Shown here one piece after another: positions 55,756-64,000 of a stretch of DNA of 64,000 nucleotides. The notes beneath the pieces were generated by a model. It made no database searches and was not told the DNA's origin. It worked only from the letters and a program-made list of their open reading frames with translations. Origin of the DNA: Sphingopyxis soli (GTDB taxonomy: Bacteria > Pseudomonadota > Alphaproteobacteria > Sphingomonadales > Sphingomonadaceae); NCBI RefSeq assembly GCF_018682675.1, contig NZ_JAFMTR010000010.1, positions 62,001-126,000 on the forward strand, written 5' to 3'. How positions within the stretch are numbered: position 1 is the stretch's first letter; each line of letters begins with the position of its first letter. The translations under genes were made by a program, and so were the position numbers.

Positions 55756-56193
55756 TTAGGCACGAAGCGCCCGACCTTCAAACGCTTCGAACAAGTTTAC
55801 GAATTCATCCGGCACCGGCGCCGTCGCCCCCTGCGCTTCCTCGACATGAACGCTGACTTCCAGTCCGGTCGCGCGCAGGTCGTCCCTGCCCGCGCCGTGC
55901 AGTTCGAACAGGAAGGTCATCGAGCTTCGCCCGACGCGCGAGCAGCGCACGCAGATGTCGATTTCCTCGTCGAGCAGGATCGGTACCTTGTAATCGACCT
56001 CGGCGCGCGCGACGTGGAATTCGGGGCTGTCGTTCGCGGGCCAACGGTCATACACCCCCGCCGCGCGCCAATATTCGGTGATGCCGATATCGAAATATTC
56101 GAGGTAACGGCTGTTGAACACCACCGCCTGCGCGTCGATCTCGGCATAGCGGACGCGTTTCTTGACGCTGAACTTGAAATCGCTGCGGGCCAT
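55756..56193 (-). CDS. Acyl-CoA thioesterase (4HBT hot-dog fold)
   Basis: A 145-residue hot-dog thioesterase. It opens KRVRYAEIDAQAVVFNSRYLEYFDIG, the 4-hydroxybenzoyl-CoA thioesterase signature with the active-site Asp, and continues with VARAEVDYKVPILLDEEI. Such enzymes hydrolyse acyl-CoAs of varied chain length. It lies between the alpha/beta hydrolase and gloA with gaps of nine bases each, so all five minus-strand genes (hydrolase, thioesterase, gloA, gloB, lipoprotein) may form one operon. Confidence 0.9.
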   Translation of the reverse strand: MARSDFKFSVKKRVRYAEIDAQAVVFNSRYLEYFDIGITEYWRAAGVYDRWPANDSPEFHVARAEVDYKVPILLDEEIDICVRCSRVGRSSMTFLFELHGAGRDDLRATGLEVSVHVEEAQGATAPVPDEFVNLFEAFEGRALRA

Positions 56194-56202
56194 ATCTGTC
56201 CT

Positions 56203-56967
56203 CTAGTTCGGGGTCGCCAGACGCGCGACGGTGTCTATCAGAAGCGCGATGTCGCCATCGCGCGACAGCCTGTGGTCGCCGCCCTTGACGAGCGTCACCT
56301 GCACATCCTCGCTCGCCAGCGCGGCCGACAGGCGCAGGCTGATATCGGGCGGCACGTCGCCATCCTCCTGCCCGTGCAGCAACCGTACCGGGCAGGTGAG
56401 GGGGATGTCGGCGCCGAGCAGCCGGTTCGCCTCGCCCGACTGGAAAAAGCGGCGCGTCGTCATATAGGGCTGGTCGCTGTATGGCGTTTCCTCGACCAGC
56501 GCTCCCTCGGCGAGAATGATCGCCTTTTCGGCGTCGCTGAATCCCCAGTCGGTGAAATCGGGCGCCGCCGCGATCCCGACGAGCCCCGCGACGCGCGCAG
56601 CCCCGTCGCGCTGCACGAGCGCCAGCGCGGTGAGCAGCATCAGCCAGCCGCCCATCGACGATCCGACGATCAGCACCGGCCCTTCGGCCTTCGCATCGAT
56701 CAGGTCGAGCACATCGCCGCGCCAGTCGAGCAGGGTCTGCTCGGCAAACAGCCCGTCCGAAAGCCCGCATCCGGCAGAGTCGAGCAACAGGCAAGCCTGA
56801 CCCTCGGTCGCGGCCCAGTCGAACAGCGCGGTCGCCTTGCCGCCCGCCATGTCGGACATATAGCCCGGCAGGAAGACGATCGTCGGTCCGCGGCCTGCGA
56901 CATGGCGATAGGCGAGCCGCGGACGGCCCGAACGGTCGAGAAAATCGGGGGCGATAGGGTCAGTCAT
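56203..56967 (-). CDS. Alpha/beta hydrolase
   Basis: A 254-residue serine hydrolase: VFLPGYMSDMAGGKA (oxyanion region), nucleophile elbow LIVGSSMGGWLM, acid residue in LLHGQEDGDVPPDI and base His in KGGDHRLSRDGD. This is the prolyl-oligopeptidase/palmitoyl-esterase-like small subfamily. Substrate unknown. First gene of a minus-strand group with the thioesterase and glyoxalases. Confidence 0.9.
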   Translation of the reverse strand: MTDPIAPDFLDRSGRPRLAYRHVAGRGPTIVFLPGYMSDMAGGKATALFDWAATEGQACLLLDSAGCGLSDGLFAEQTLLDWRGDVLDLIDAKAEGPVLIVGSSMGGWLMLLTALALVQRDGAARVAGLVGIAAAPDFTDWGFSDAEKAIILAEGALVEETPYSDQPYMTTRRFFQSGEANRLLGADIPLTCPVRLLHGQEDGDVPPDISLRLSAALASEDVQVTLVKGGDHRLSRDGDIALLIDTVARLATPN

Positions 56968-56982
56968 TGTCTAATCCCGCTC

Positions 56983-57052
56983 GTGTCGAGCGAAGTCGAG
57001 ACACCCATCGGGACCGCGCGAGGCAGAGGGGCATCTCGACTTCGCTCGATGC
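56983..57052. repeat. Palindromic repeat family E
   Basis: Two inverted arms: CGAGCGAAGTCGAG (56987-57000) and CTCGACTTCGCTCG (57035-57048), each itself a small imperfect hairpin (GTGTCGAGCGAAGTCGAGAC), separated by about 34 bases. It occupies the gap between the alpha/beta hydrolase start and the DUF6356 gene end. Confidence 0.85.
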
Positions 57053-57096
57053 GAATGGAGATTCAGCTGAGCCATAAGGGAGCGGGAACACGCGGA

Positions 57097-57351
57097 TCAG
57101 ATGACCCAGTCGATCGTGCTCATCTGCATCACGGCCTGCCCCTTGGCGCGCCGCTGTTCGACCATGATCTTGTTGAGCCGCTGGATCGTGTCGCTGCCGG
57201 TGGTGATGCACCAGCCGGGCACCACCGCGTGGATCAGTGCGCAAAGGCCGCCATAGATCATCGTCACCCCGAACTTCGACGCAACGCCGAAATGCTCGAG
57301 ATAATTCTCGTCGACGCTCTTCGGATGATCGACGAACAGGCGCTTGAACAT
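57097..57351 (-). CDS. DUF6356 small membrane-associated protein
   Basis: An 84-residue protein opening MFKRLFVDHPKSVDENYLEHF, with a hydrophobic central segment (FGVTMIYGGLCALIHAVVPGW) and the ending TGSDTIQRLNKIMVEQRR. This is the DUF6356 pattern, restricted largely to sphingomonads. Function unknown. Divergent from thrS with 202 bases between. Confidence 0.8.
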   Translation of the reverse strand: MFKRLFVDHPKSVDENYLEHFGVASKFGVTMIYGGLCALIHAVVPGWCITTGSDTIQRLNKIMVEQRRAKGQAVMQMSTIDWVI

Positions 57352-57553
57352 GGCGGGACGGCTCCTTTCCGGCTGTGGGTCCACTAGCCGTGGATGCGCG
57401 GGGTCGCAAGGGCGGCGCGGTGACAAGATGCGCGTCCAACCCTATCTATATCGTGTCGTGCTTCCGAAATCCCGACCTCGCGCCCCTTGCGGCAGCGCGG
57501 TATGGCTGGCAAAGGGGCGCCGCACTTTTGCGCGAAGAAAGGCCGATTTCTAG

Positions 57554-59557
57554 ATGTCCCAGATGATCCGCGTCACCCTTCCCGATGGCTCTGCCCGTGA
57601 AGTCGCGCGCGGGACTACTCCGGCGCAGATTGCGGCGGACATCGGACCCGGCCTCGCGAAGGCCGCGCTCGCCGCGAAGGTCGACGGCGAACTGCGCGAC
57701 ATCATGCGCCCGCTGGAGGAGGACACGAACCTCGCGCTGGTGACGAGCCGCGACGAGGCCGACGCGCTCGAACTGGTGCGCCACGACTATGCGCATGTGT
57801 TGGCCGAGGCGGTGCAGAATCTGTTCCCCGGCACGCAGATCACCTTCGGGCCATCGACGAACGACGGCTTCTATTACGACTTCGCGCCGACCGCCGAACA
57901 TGGCGCGTTCCGCGACGACGAGCTGCCGCTGATCGAGGAGGAGATGCGCCGGATCATCGCCGCCGACCTTCCTCTCACGAGAGAGGTTTGGGAGCGCGAC
58001 AAGCTGATCGCCAAGTGGCAGGCGGAGGGCGAAACCTTCAAGGCCGAATGGGCGCACGAGCTGCCCGAGGGCGAGGAACTGACCGTCTATCGCTCCGGCG
58101 ACGGCTGGATGGACATGTGCCGCGGCCCGCACCTCGCCTCGACGGGCAAGCTCGACCCGGCGGCGTTCAAGCTGACGCGCGTGTCGGGCGCCTATTGGCG
58201 CGGCGACCAGAAGAATGCGCAATTGAGCCGCATCTATGGCACCGGCTGGCTCAACAAGAAGCAACTCGCCGAGCATCTCGTCCGGCTGGAGGAGGCCGCG
58301 AAGCGCGACCACCGCAAGATCGGCCGCGAGATGGACCTCTTTCACCTGCAGGAAGAGGCGCACGGCAGCGTCTTCTGGCACCCCAAGGGCTATCGCATCT
58401 ACCGCGAGCTCGAGGCCTATATGCGGCGCGCGATCGACGGCGCGGGCTATCAGGAGGTCAAGACCCCGCAGGTGATGGACGCGCGCCAGTGGGAGCAGTC
58501 GGGCCATTGGGGCAAATATCGCGAGAATATGTTCGTCATCCCCGACGAGGTGCCGAACATCGAGGACGACGGCCCGCTGGTGTCGGACGATGCCGAGTGG
58601 ATGGCGCTGAAACCGATGAACTGTCCCGCGCACGTCCTGATCTTCCGCCAGGGGATCAAGTCGTACCGCGACCTGCCGCTGCGCATGGCCGAAATGGGCT
58701 GCTGCCACCGCAACGAGCCGCACGGCGCGCTCCACGGCATCATGCGCGTGCGCCAATTCACGCAGGACGACGGCCATATCTTCTGCCGCGAGGACCAGAT
58801 CGTCGAGGAAGTGCGGAGCTTCTGCCAGCTTCTCGACCGCGTCTACAAGCAGCTCGGGTTCGAGAAATATGCGGTCAAGCTCGCGCTGCGCCCCGACATG
58901 CGCTTCGGCACCGACGAGATGTGGGACAAGGCCGAACAGGAACTGCGCGAGGCGGTCGAGCGCGCCGGCATGGCGAACGACGATTATGGCTGGGAGGAAC
59001 TGCCGGGCGAGGGCGCCTTCTATGCGCCCAAGCTCGAATTCCACCTGACCGATGCGATCGGGCGGACGTGGCAGTGCGGGACGATCCAGTCCGACCGCGT
59101 GATGCCCGAACGTCTCGATGCCTCGTACATCGGCGAGGATGGCGAGCGCCATCGCCCGGTAATGCTGCACCGCGCGATCCTCGGCACGTACGAGCGCTTC
59201 ATCGGCATTTTGATCGAGCATTTCGCCGGTCGTTTCCCGACCTGGCTCGCGCCGGTGCAGGCGGTCGTCGCGACGATCGTCAGTGACGCAGACGACTATG
59301 CGAAGGATGCGGTGGCGCAACTCGAAGCCGCGGGCGTGCGCGTCGACGCCGATCTGCGCAACGAGAAGATCAACTACAAGGTGCGCGAGCACAGCCTGCA
59401 AAAGATTCCCTATCTGCTCGTCGTCGGCAAGCGCGAGGCCGAAGAAGGCACCGTCGCGATCCGCACGCTCGGCCAGGACGGCCAGCGGATCATGCCGCTC
59501 GCCGAGGCGATCGCGATGCTGAAGGGTGAGGCCACCCCGCCGGACCTCAAGGATTGA
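57554..59557 (+). CDS. thrS: Threonyl-tRNA synthetase
   Basis: A 667-residue class II aminoacyl-tRNA synthetase with the full layout: TGS domain (residues 1-65), editing domain with [16 protein letters not shown] and [11 protein letters not shown], catalytic core with the zinc Cys in [12 protein letters not shown], motif 2 [28 protein letters not shown] and motif 3, and the C-terminal anticodon domain. No leader structure of the T-box kind is seen. It overlaps by four bases the downstream phosphoesterase start. Confidence 0.97.
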   Translation: MSQMIRVTLPDGSAREVARGTTPAQIAADIGPGLAKAALAAKVDGELRDIMRPLEEDTNLALVTSRDEADALELVRHDYAHVLAEAVQNLFPGTQITFGPSTNDGFYYDFAPTAEHGAFRDDELPLIEEEMRRIIAADLPLTREVWERDKLIAKWQAEGETFKAEWAHELPEGEELTVYRSGDGWMDMCRGPHLASTGKLDPAAFKLTRVSGAYWRGDQKNAQLSRIYGTGWLNKKQLAEHLVRLEEAAKRDHRKIGREMDLFHLQEEAHGSVFWHPKGYRIYRELEAYMRRAIDGAGYQEVKTPQVMDARQWEQSGHWGKYRENMFVIPDEVPNIEDDGPLVSDDAEWMALKPMNCPAHVLIFRQGIKSYRDLPLRMAEMGCCHRNEPHGALHGIMRVRQFTQDDGHIFCREDQIVEEVRSFCQLLDRVYKQLGFEKYAVKLALRPDMRFGTDEMWDKAEQELREAVERAGMANDDYGWEELPGEGAFYAPKLEFHLTDAIGRTWQCGTIQSDRVMPERLDASYIGEDGERHRPVMLHRAILGTYERFIGILIEHFAGRFPTWLAPVQAVVATIVSDADDYAKDAVAQLEAAGVRVDADLRNEKINYKVREHSLQKIPYLLVVGKREAEEGTVAIRTLGQDGQRIMPLAEAIAMLKGEATPPDLKD

Positions 59558-60411
59558 GCGCGAAACCGCGGCGGCTCTGGCGGCGCTGGACCGCGCTGCT
59601 GGCATTGCTCGGCGTCGCGGTTCTCGCCCGCGGATACTGGAACTCGACCCGCGCTCCCGTCGTCCGCACCGCGGCCGTCGCGGTCGCCGACTGGCCCGCG
59701 GAGCAGGCGCCGCTGCGGGTGCTGCTGCTCTCGGACACGCATGTCGCCGGGCCCGACATGCCCCCCGAACGGCTCGCGCGGATCGTCGACCGGCTCAATC
59801 GGCTGAAACCCGATCTGGTGCTGGTCGCGGGCGATCTGGTCAGCGAAAAGCGCACGGCGACCCACATCTATACGCCCGCCGAGATCGTCGCCCCGCTCGG
59901 CCGGCTGAAGGCGCCGCTCGGCGTCATCGTTGCGCCGGGCAATCACGATCATTGGTTCCGCCCCGACGCGCTGCGCGGCGCGCTTGAGAGGCAGGGGCTT
60001 GGCGTCCTCCAGAACGAGGCCGTGAAACGCGGCCCGCTGATCGTCGGCGGGGTCGATGACGATTATACGGGCCACGACGACATCCCGAAGACGTTCGCCG
60101 CGATGGACGCGCTCGGGCCGGGTGTGCCGGTCATCGTCTCGCACAGTCCCGACATCGTTCCCGATCTCCGTCGCCCGGTTGCGGCGGTGTTCGCGGGGCA
60201 TACGCATTGCGGGCAGATCCGCCTGCCCGTGATCGGTGCGCTGACCTATGTCTCGCGCTACGGGAGCCGTTTCGCCTGCGGCGATATCACCGACGAGGGC
60301 CAGCGGCTGTTCGTCGGCGCGGGGCTGGGGACCAGCATATTGCCGCTTCGTTTCAACACGCCGCCCGATGTGTGGCTGGTGACGCTCGGGCCGCAGGGGG
60401 CGGCGCGGTGA
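59554..60411 (+). CDS. Membrane-anchored metallophosphoesterase (YaeI-like)
   Basis: A 285-residue calcineurin-like phosphoesterase with one N-terminal membrane segment ([16 protein letters not shown]). Motifs: [38 protein letters not shown] and [11 protein letters not shown], the last typical of YaeI/YkuE-type enzymes acting on membrane lipids. The TTG at 59554 overlaps the thrS stop; no ATG fits the N-terminus. The stop overlaps the TauE-like gene start. Confidence 0.88.
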   Translation: MSAKPRRLWRRWTALLALLGVAVLARGYWNSTRAPVVRTAAVAVADWPAEQAPLRVLLLSDTHVAGPDMPPERLARIVDRLNRLKPDLVLVAGDLVSEKRTATHIYTPAEIVAPLGRLKAPLGVIVAPGNHDHWFRPDALRGALERQGLGVLQNEAVKRGPLIVGGVDDDYTGHDDIPKTFAAMDALGPGVPVIVSHSPDIVPDLRRPVAAVFAGHTHCGQIRLPVIGALTYVSRYGSRFACGDITDEGQRLFVGAGLGTSILPLRFNTPPDVWLVTLGPQGAAR

Positions 60412-61169
60412 ACGGCGCGCTCCATCTTGTCGGCCTGGCGCCGCTGACCTTCGCGGGCGCGGCCGCCATGACCTTCGGCGCCGCCTTTGTGCGCGGGCTT
60501 ACCGGCTTCGGCATGGCGATCATCCTTGTCCCTCTGCTCGGCATGTTGATGCCGCCGGGGCAGGCGGTGGTACTCGGGATCATCCTGCAACTGCTCATCG
60601 GTCCGGTAGGGTTTCGCCGCATCGCCGACGACGCCGACCGCCGTACCGCGGTGCCGATCGCGCTGCTCGCGATGCTGGCGACCCCGCTCGGGATGCTCGC
60701 TCTCAGGGCGGTGACGCCCGACGTCGCGCGGCTGCTGATCGCGATCATCGCGATCGGCGCCTTCCTGCTGATCCTGATGCCGCAGCATCCCGATGGCCAC
60801 AAGCCGGGCCGGGGAGCAATCGGCGCCACCGGGATCGCATCGGGCATATTGACCGGTTTTGCGGCGATGCCGGGGCCGCCCGTCGTGCCTTTCTATCTTA
60901 GGCAACGGATCGCGCCCGCGACCGCGCGCGCGTCGATGATGCTCGTCTTCTTCGCGACCGCGATCGCCGGAACCGCCGCGTCGCTCTGGCTCGGCCTCGC
61001 GACGGGCAAGCTCTTCATCCTTGCGCTGCTGCTCTTCATTCCGATGGTGCTCGGCGACCAGGTCGGTACGCGCCTTTTTGGCCGCGTCCCGGCCCCGGTC
61101 TGGCGCAGCATCGTCGCTGTGGTGCTCGGCGCCGCCGGCATCTCGGCGCTCGTCCGCCTCCTCAACTAG
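60408..61169 (+). CDS. TauE/SafE-family permease (sulfite exporter-like)
   Basis: A 253-residue membrane protein with about eight hydrophobic spans. Family text: FVRGLTGFGMAIILVPLLGM in the first half and the related GILTGFAAMPGPPVVPFYL in the second, marking the internal duplication. Members export sulfite or organosulfur compounds; here the substrate is unknown. The GTG at 60408 overlaps the phosphoesterase stop (GTGA). Its end overlaps the stop of the convergent ABC permease gene by four bases. Confidence 0.88.
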   Translation: MNGALHLVGLAPLTFAGAAAMTFGAAFVRGLTGFGMAIILVPLLGMLMPPGQAVVLGIILQLLIGPVGFRRIADDADRRTAVPIALLAMLATPLGMLALRAVTPDVARLLIAIIAIGAFLLILMPQHPDGHKPGRGAIGATGIASGILTGFAAMPGPPVVPFYLRQRIAPATARASMMLVFFATAIAGTAASLWLGLATGKLFILALLLFIPMVLGDQVGTRLFGRVPAPVWRSIVAVVLGAAGISALVRLLN

Positions 61170-63667
61170 AGACTGCGGAGCGCCTGCGCGGGCTTGGCCG
61201 ACAGCAACGGCCAGCTTCCGGCGATCCCGATCAGGAAAGACAGTCCGGCCCCGCCGATCAGCGTCAGCCCGACGACCAGCGGATCGGGCGCGAAGCGGAA
61301 GTCGAAAAGCTGCGTCACGACATACCAGGCGCCCGCGAGCCCAAGGCCGAGCGCCAGCGCGCCGAGGATGCCCGCCAGCACCGCATATTCCATCGCCTGC
61401 GCGCCCAGTATCTGCCCGCGCGTCGCACCGAGCTGCTTCAGGATCACGCTGTCGTACACGCGCCGCTCGCGGCTCGCCGCGATCGCGCCGATCAGCACCG
61501 CGATCCCGGCGAGGATCGCGATGCTTGCGGCGGCGGCGATCGCCTGGCTCATCTGGGTGAGCAAAGTCGTCACCTGTGACACGACATCGCGGACCTGGAT
61601 CAGCGACGCCGACGGAAAGGCCCGCGGGATGCTGCGCGCCAGCCCGGCCTCGGCCTTCGGCGGCACGGCCACGGTCGCGACCATATTATGCGGTGCGGCG
61701 TCGAAGGTGCCCGGCGAGAAGACGAGCACATAGTTGAGGCCGAAATTATCCCACTCGACCGTGCGGAAGGAGGCGACTTTCGCCTGCACCTCGACCCCCA
61801 GCACATTGACCGACAGCGTATCGCCGAGCTTCAGCCCCAACGACGCAGCGACCTCCTGCTCGACGCTGACCAGCGGCGGCCCCCTGTAATCGGCGGGCCA
61901 CCATGTGCCGCCAACCAGCTCGCTGCCGTTCGGCAGGACGGGGCTGTACGTCAGCCCGCGGTCGCCGCGCAGCACCCATGCCCCCTCGGGCAGTTCGGCA
62001 AGCTCGTCGACGCGCTGGCCTTTGAACTCGGTGACGCTGCCGCGCAGCGCCGGAATCATGTTGACCTCGGCATCGGGCGCCGCCGCGACGACCATCGAGC
62101 GGAATTCCGCCGCTTGCCCGCGCGGAATATCGAGCACGAAGAAGCTCGGCGCGCGCTGCGGCACCGTGCGTGCGATCTCGGCCGTGATGCTCGTCTGGAT
62201 CGCCGCCAGCGTCACGAACAGCGTCAGGCCCAGGCCGAGCGCAACGACCAGCGCGCCCGTTGCCGCGCCCGGCCGGTGCAGGTTCGCAACCGCCAGCCGA
62301 AGCAACGGCCGCTTCGGCCGCGGCAAACGGCTCGCCGTCCGCCGGACCAGCCAGCCCAGCCCGACGAGAATCAGCAGAAGGCCGATCGCGGCGCCGATGA
62401 AGGACAGCGCAAACAGCGGCTCGCGCGCGGTCCCGACCGCCAGCGCGATGATCGCCGCCAGCGCCGCGCCGACGGAAACGATGGTCCGCCGATCGATCCG
62501 CGCTGCGCCGTCGACCGTCGCGCGATAGAGCCCTGCCGCCGGCACATGCCGCGTTGCGGCGAGCGGGGGCAGGGCAAAGGCGACCGCGATCAGCAGGCCA
62601 TAGGCGGCACTGACGATCAGCGGCAGCGGATAGAGCGCAAAGCCCGGGCGCACCGGCAGCACATCGCCGGCGACCGCGCCGATCAGGCTCGGCATCAGCG
62701 CGCCGACGGCCAGTCCCGCTCCGATCGCAACCGCCGCAACCGTCAGAATCTGCAGGCCATAGATACGCTGCACGGTGGCACTGTCCGCACCCAGCACCTT
62801 GAGCGTCGCCAGCCCCGGCCGCTTGCCCGCAAGGTAGCTCGCGACGCCGTTGCCGACGCCGATCCCGGCGATCACCAGCGCCGCAAGCCCGACGAGCGAC
62901 AGGAACTGCCCCATCCGCTCGATGAAGCGCCGCGTTCCCGGCGCGCCATTGCTGCTGTCGGTGATGTCCCAGCCTGCGTCGGGGAAACGCGCGCTCAGCG
63001 CCTTGCCGACCGCTTCGGGGTTCGCATCGCTCGGCAGCCGCACGCGATATTTGCTCTCGTAAAGGCTCCCCGGCTGGATCAACTGCGTCGCCGGCAGGTC
63101 GCTCAGCCCGATGATCGCCACCGGTCCCAGCGTGAAGCCTTCGCCCAGCCGGTCGGGTTCCTCGGCGATGATGCCGTCGATCCTGAAGTTTCTTTCGCCG
63201 AACTTCACCTCGCCGCCGACCTTCAGGTCGAGCCGCGACGCCAGATCCTTGCCGATCCAGATCGATCCGGCGGGCGGCGGGCCTTTGCGCGCGCCGCTCT
63301 CCAGCCGCATCGTGCCATACAGCGGATAGGCGCCGTCGATCGCTTTCAACTCCGACAGCAGCGCATCGCCGCCCGGCGCATTCGCCATCGCGCGCAGCCG
63401 CACGGTGGCCGAAGGCGTGCCTATGCTTCGCAAGCCCGCCATTTCGTCGGCGCTCGCCTCGCGCTGCGGCAGGCTGAATTCGATGTCGCCGCCAAGGATC
63501 GTCTGCCCGCGCCGCTCGAGTTCGGAGGTGATGCCGCTCGTCAGACTGCCGATCGCGGCCAGCGTCGCGACGCCAAGGAACAGGCAGACGGCGAGCAGGC
63601 GAAGCCCGCGGATGCGCGTCGCGAGGTCGCGCCGCGCGATCCGCCAGAGGGTTGCGAGCGGCAGCAT
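61166..63667 (-). CDS. FtsX-type ABC permease (YbbP-like)
   Basis: An 833-residue permease with an N-terminal transmembrane helix, a large periplasmic domain, two FtsX/MacB-like transmembrane blocks (GLAALVIAGIGVGNGVASYLAG near residue 265, SIAILAGIAVLIGAIAASRERR near 720) and the terminal LLSAKPAQALRSL. The architecture fits YbbP, partner of the ATPase YbbA, predicted to move lipids or lipophilic compounds. The ATP-binding partner begins upstream on the same strand and is only partly visible. The ATG at 63667 is chosen because GGAGGA lies eight bases upstream, inside the family A repeat. Confidence 0.92.
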   Translation of the reverse strand: MLPLATLWRIARRDLATRIRGLRLLAVCLFLGVATLAAIGSLTSGITSELERRGQTILGGDIEFSLPQREASADEMAGLRSIGTPSATVRLRAMANAPGGDALLSELKAIDGAYPLYGTMRLESGARKGPPPAGSIWIGKDLASRLDLKVGGEVKFGERNFRIDGIIAEEPDRLGEGFTLGPVAIIGLSDLPATQLIQPGSLYESKYRVRLPSDANPEAVGKALSARFPDAGWDITDSSNGAPGTRRFIERMGQFLSLVGLAALVIAGIGVGNGVASYLAGKRPGLATLKVLGADSATVQRIYGLQILTVAAVAIGAGLAVGALMPSLIGAVAGDVLPVRPGFALYPLPLIVSAAYGLLIAVAFALPPLAATRHVPAAGLYRATVDGAARIDRRTIVSVGAALAAIIALAVGTAREPLFALSFIGAAIGLLLILVGLGWLVRRTASRLPRPKRPLLRLAVANLHRPGAATGALVVALGLGLTLFVTLAAIQTSITAEIARTVPQRAPSFFVLDIPRGQAAEFRSMVVAAAPDAEVNMIPALRGSVTEFKGQRVDELAELPEGAWVLRGDRGLTYSPVLPNGSELVGGTWWPADYRGPPLVSVEQEVAASLGLKLGDTLSVNVLGVEVQAKVASFRTVEWDNFGLNYVLVFSPGTFDAAPHNMVATVAVPPKAEAGLARSIPRAFPSASLIQVRDVVSQVTTLLTQMSQAIAAAASIAILAGIAVLIGAIAASRERRVYDSVILKQLGATRGQILGAQAMEYAVLAGILGALALGLGLAGAWYVVTQLFDFRFAPDPLVVGLTLIGGAGLSFLIGIAGSWPLLSAKPAQALRSL

Positions 63668-63674
63668 CAGCAAA

Positions 63675-63852
63675 TCCTCCCTGTGGCGAAGCCATGAGGA
63701 GGTGGCAGCGCCCTTCGACTGCCTTGCAGGCGCTCAGGATAAACTGCGCCTCCGGCGCAGCGCTGACGGAGGGGCGACGGCGCGACGTTGCGGCCCCTCC
63801 ACCACCCGCTTTGCGGGCGGTCCCCCTCCCCATGGCTTCGCCACAGGGAGGA
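63675..63852. repeat. Palindromic repeat family A, copy 3 (composite)
   Basis: A 178-base element with good terminal inverted repeats: TCCTCCCTGTGGCGAAGCCA at the left and its near-perfect complement TGGCTTCGCCACAGGGAGGA at the right. The centre holds an extra block containing TGCGCCTCCGGCGCA (a hairpin) that is absent from copies 1 and 2. It fills the spacer between the ABC ATPase and permease genes. Confidence 0.88.
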
Positions 63853-63869
63853 TTGTTTCCTTTGCTCTA

Positions 63870-64000
63870 TCATCGTTCCTCGATCCGCCCGTCGTGCATC
63901 ACGACGACGCGGTCGCATTGTTCGGCCAGATCGGGGTCGTGCGTGATGATGAGCAGGGTCGCGCCCAGCGCCGCGCGGCGCGCGAAGATCAGCTCGATGA
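63870..64000 (-). CDS. ABC transporter ATP-binding protein, C-terminal end (5' part outside window)
   Basis: The last 42 residues of an ABC ATPase: a helix, then [22 protein letters not shown] with the H-loop His (THD), and the terminal [10 protein letters not shown]. This is the LolD/YbbA-like style, which fits the FtsX-type permease that follows on the same strand after 202 bases, mostly repeat. Confidence 0.85.
   Translation of the reverse strand, partial: IELIFARRAALGATLLIITHDPDLAEQCDRVVVMHDGRIEER

Noticed and set aside
57352-57553. A T-box or other tRNA-sensing leader before thrS
   Set aside because: No T-box-like conserved sequence or terminator/antiterminator pair is visible; such leaders are also rare in alphaproteobacteria.
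57446-59605. A 719-codon minus-strand open frame opposite thrS
   Set aside because: thrS on the plus strand is complete; the antisense frame lacks any family signature or ribosome site.

Overview
This is a GC-rich, gene-dense chromosomal segment of an alphaproteobacterium, most likely a sphingomonad (Sphingopyxis / Sphingomonas-like). The inference rests on gene content, not on a marker gene: a cob-type dnaJ-cobS-cobT block divergent from bolA, an Rrf2-sufB-C-D-S-T-A iron-sulfur operon, a plug-barrel TonB receptor with a Gly/Pro-rich loop, DUF6356 and DUF6491-like proteins, and several intergenic palindromic repeat families. No rRNA, tRNA, CRISPR array, prophage or complete insertion sequence was found.

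Layout. 1-8.9 kb: DUF302/YeeE pair, LysR regulator, carboxymuconolactone-decarboxylase-like protein, periplasmic cupin, 3-hydroxybutyrate dehydrogenase, type II NADH dehydrogenase coupled to a patatin phospholipase, a bufferin precursor (bufA) with bufC but no bufB, and a RidA-like gene with an abnormal 3' end. 8.8-18.8 kb: guaA, TonB receptor, LpxH-like phosphoesterase plus glycosyltransferase, aldehyde dehydrogenase and acetolactate-synthase-like enzyme separated by a GIY-YIG nuclease cassette. 19-26.3 kb: cobT, lipoprotein hydrolase, cobS, an inserted glycosyltransferase, dnaJ-like gene, and divergently bolA, cupin, pirin. 26.4-38.9 kb: phzF, pdxH, cbpA-like, brkB, fabI, GNAT, aroC, SLC13 transporter, dicarboxylate symporter, a Gly/Pro/Tyr-rich lipoprotein, cytochrome P450, extensin-like protein. 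38.9-45.9 kb: the suf operon on the minus strand. 46.2-64 kb: AraC regulator, DUF885 peptidase-like lipoprotein, pyrD, gamma-glutamyltransferase, acyl-CoA ligase, gloB, gloA, thioesterase, alpha/beta hydrolase, thrS, phosphoesterase, TauE permease, and an FtsX-type ABC permease with the tail of its ATPase.

Most genes are housekeeping or common accessory functions organised in short operons with start/stop overlaps. The unusual biology is concentrated in palindromic repeats. At least five repeat families are present. Two of them lie inside suf genes and extend the proteins in frame: about 28 residues in SufC and 44 residues in SufS, the latter bounded by a 5-bp direct duplication. Two others bracket small nuclease genes (GIY-YIG at 16.7-17.1 kb, DUF559 at 43.0-43.4 kb) in inverted orientation, giving cassettes of about 0.4 kb. 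The DUF559 reading frame also ends in a diverged copy of the last 16 codons of sufB, as if a roughly 1-kb segment had been inserted at the sufB 3' end. Together these suggest a mobile palindrome-plus-nuclease arrangement that I cannot match to a described system. The second notable locus is the bufferin pair bufA-bufC, which lacks the modifying enzyme gene normally between them.
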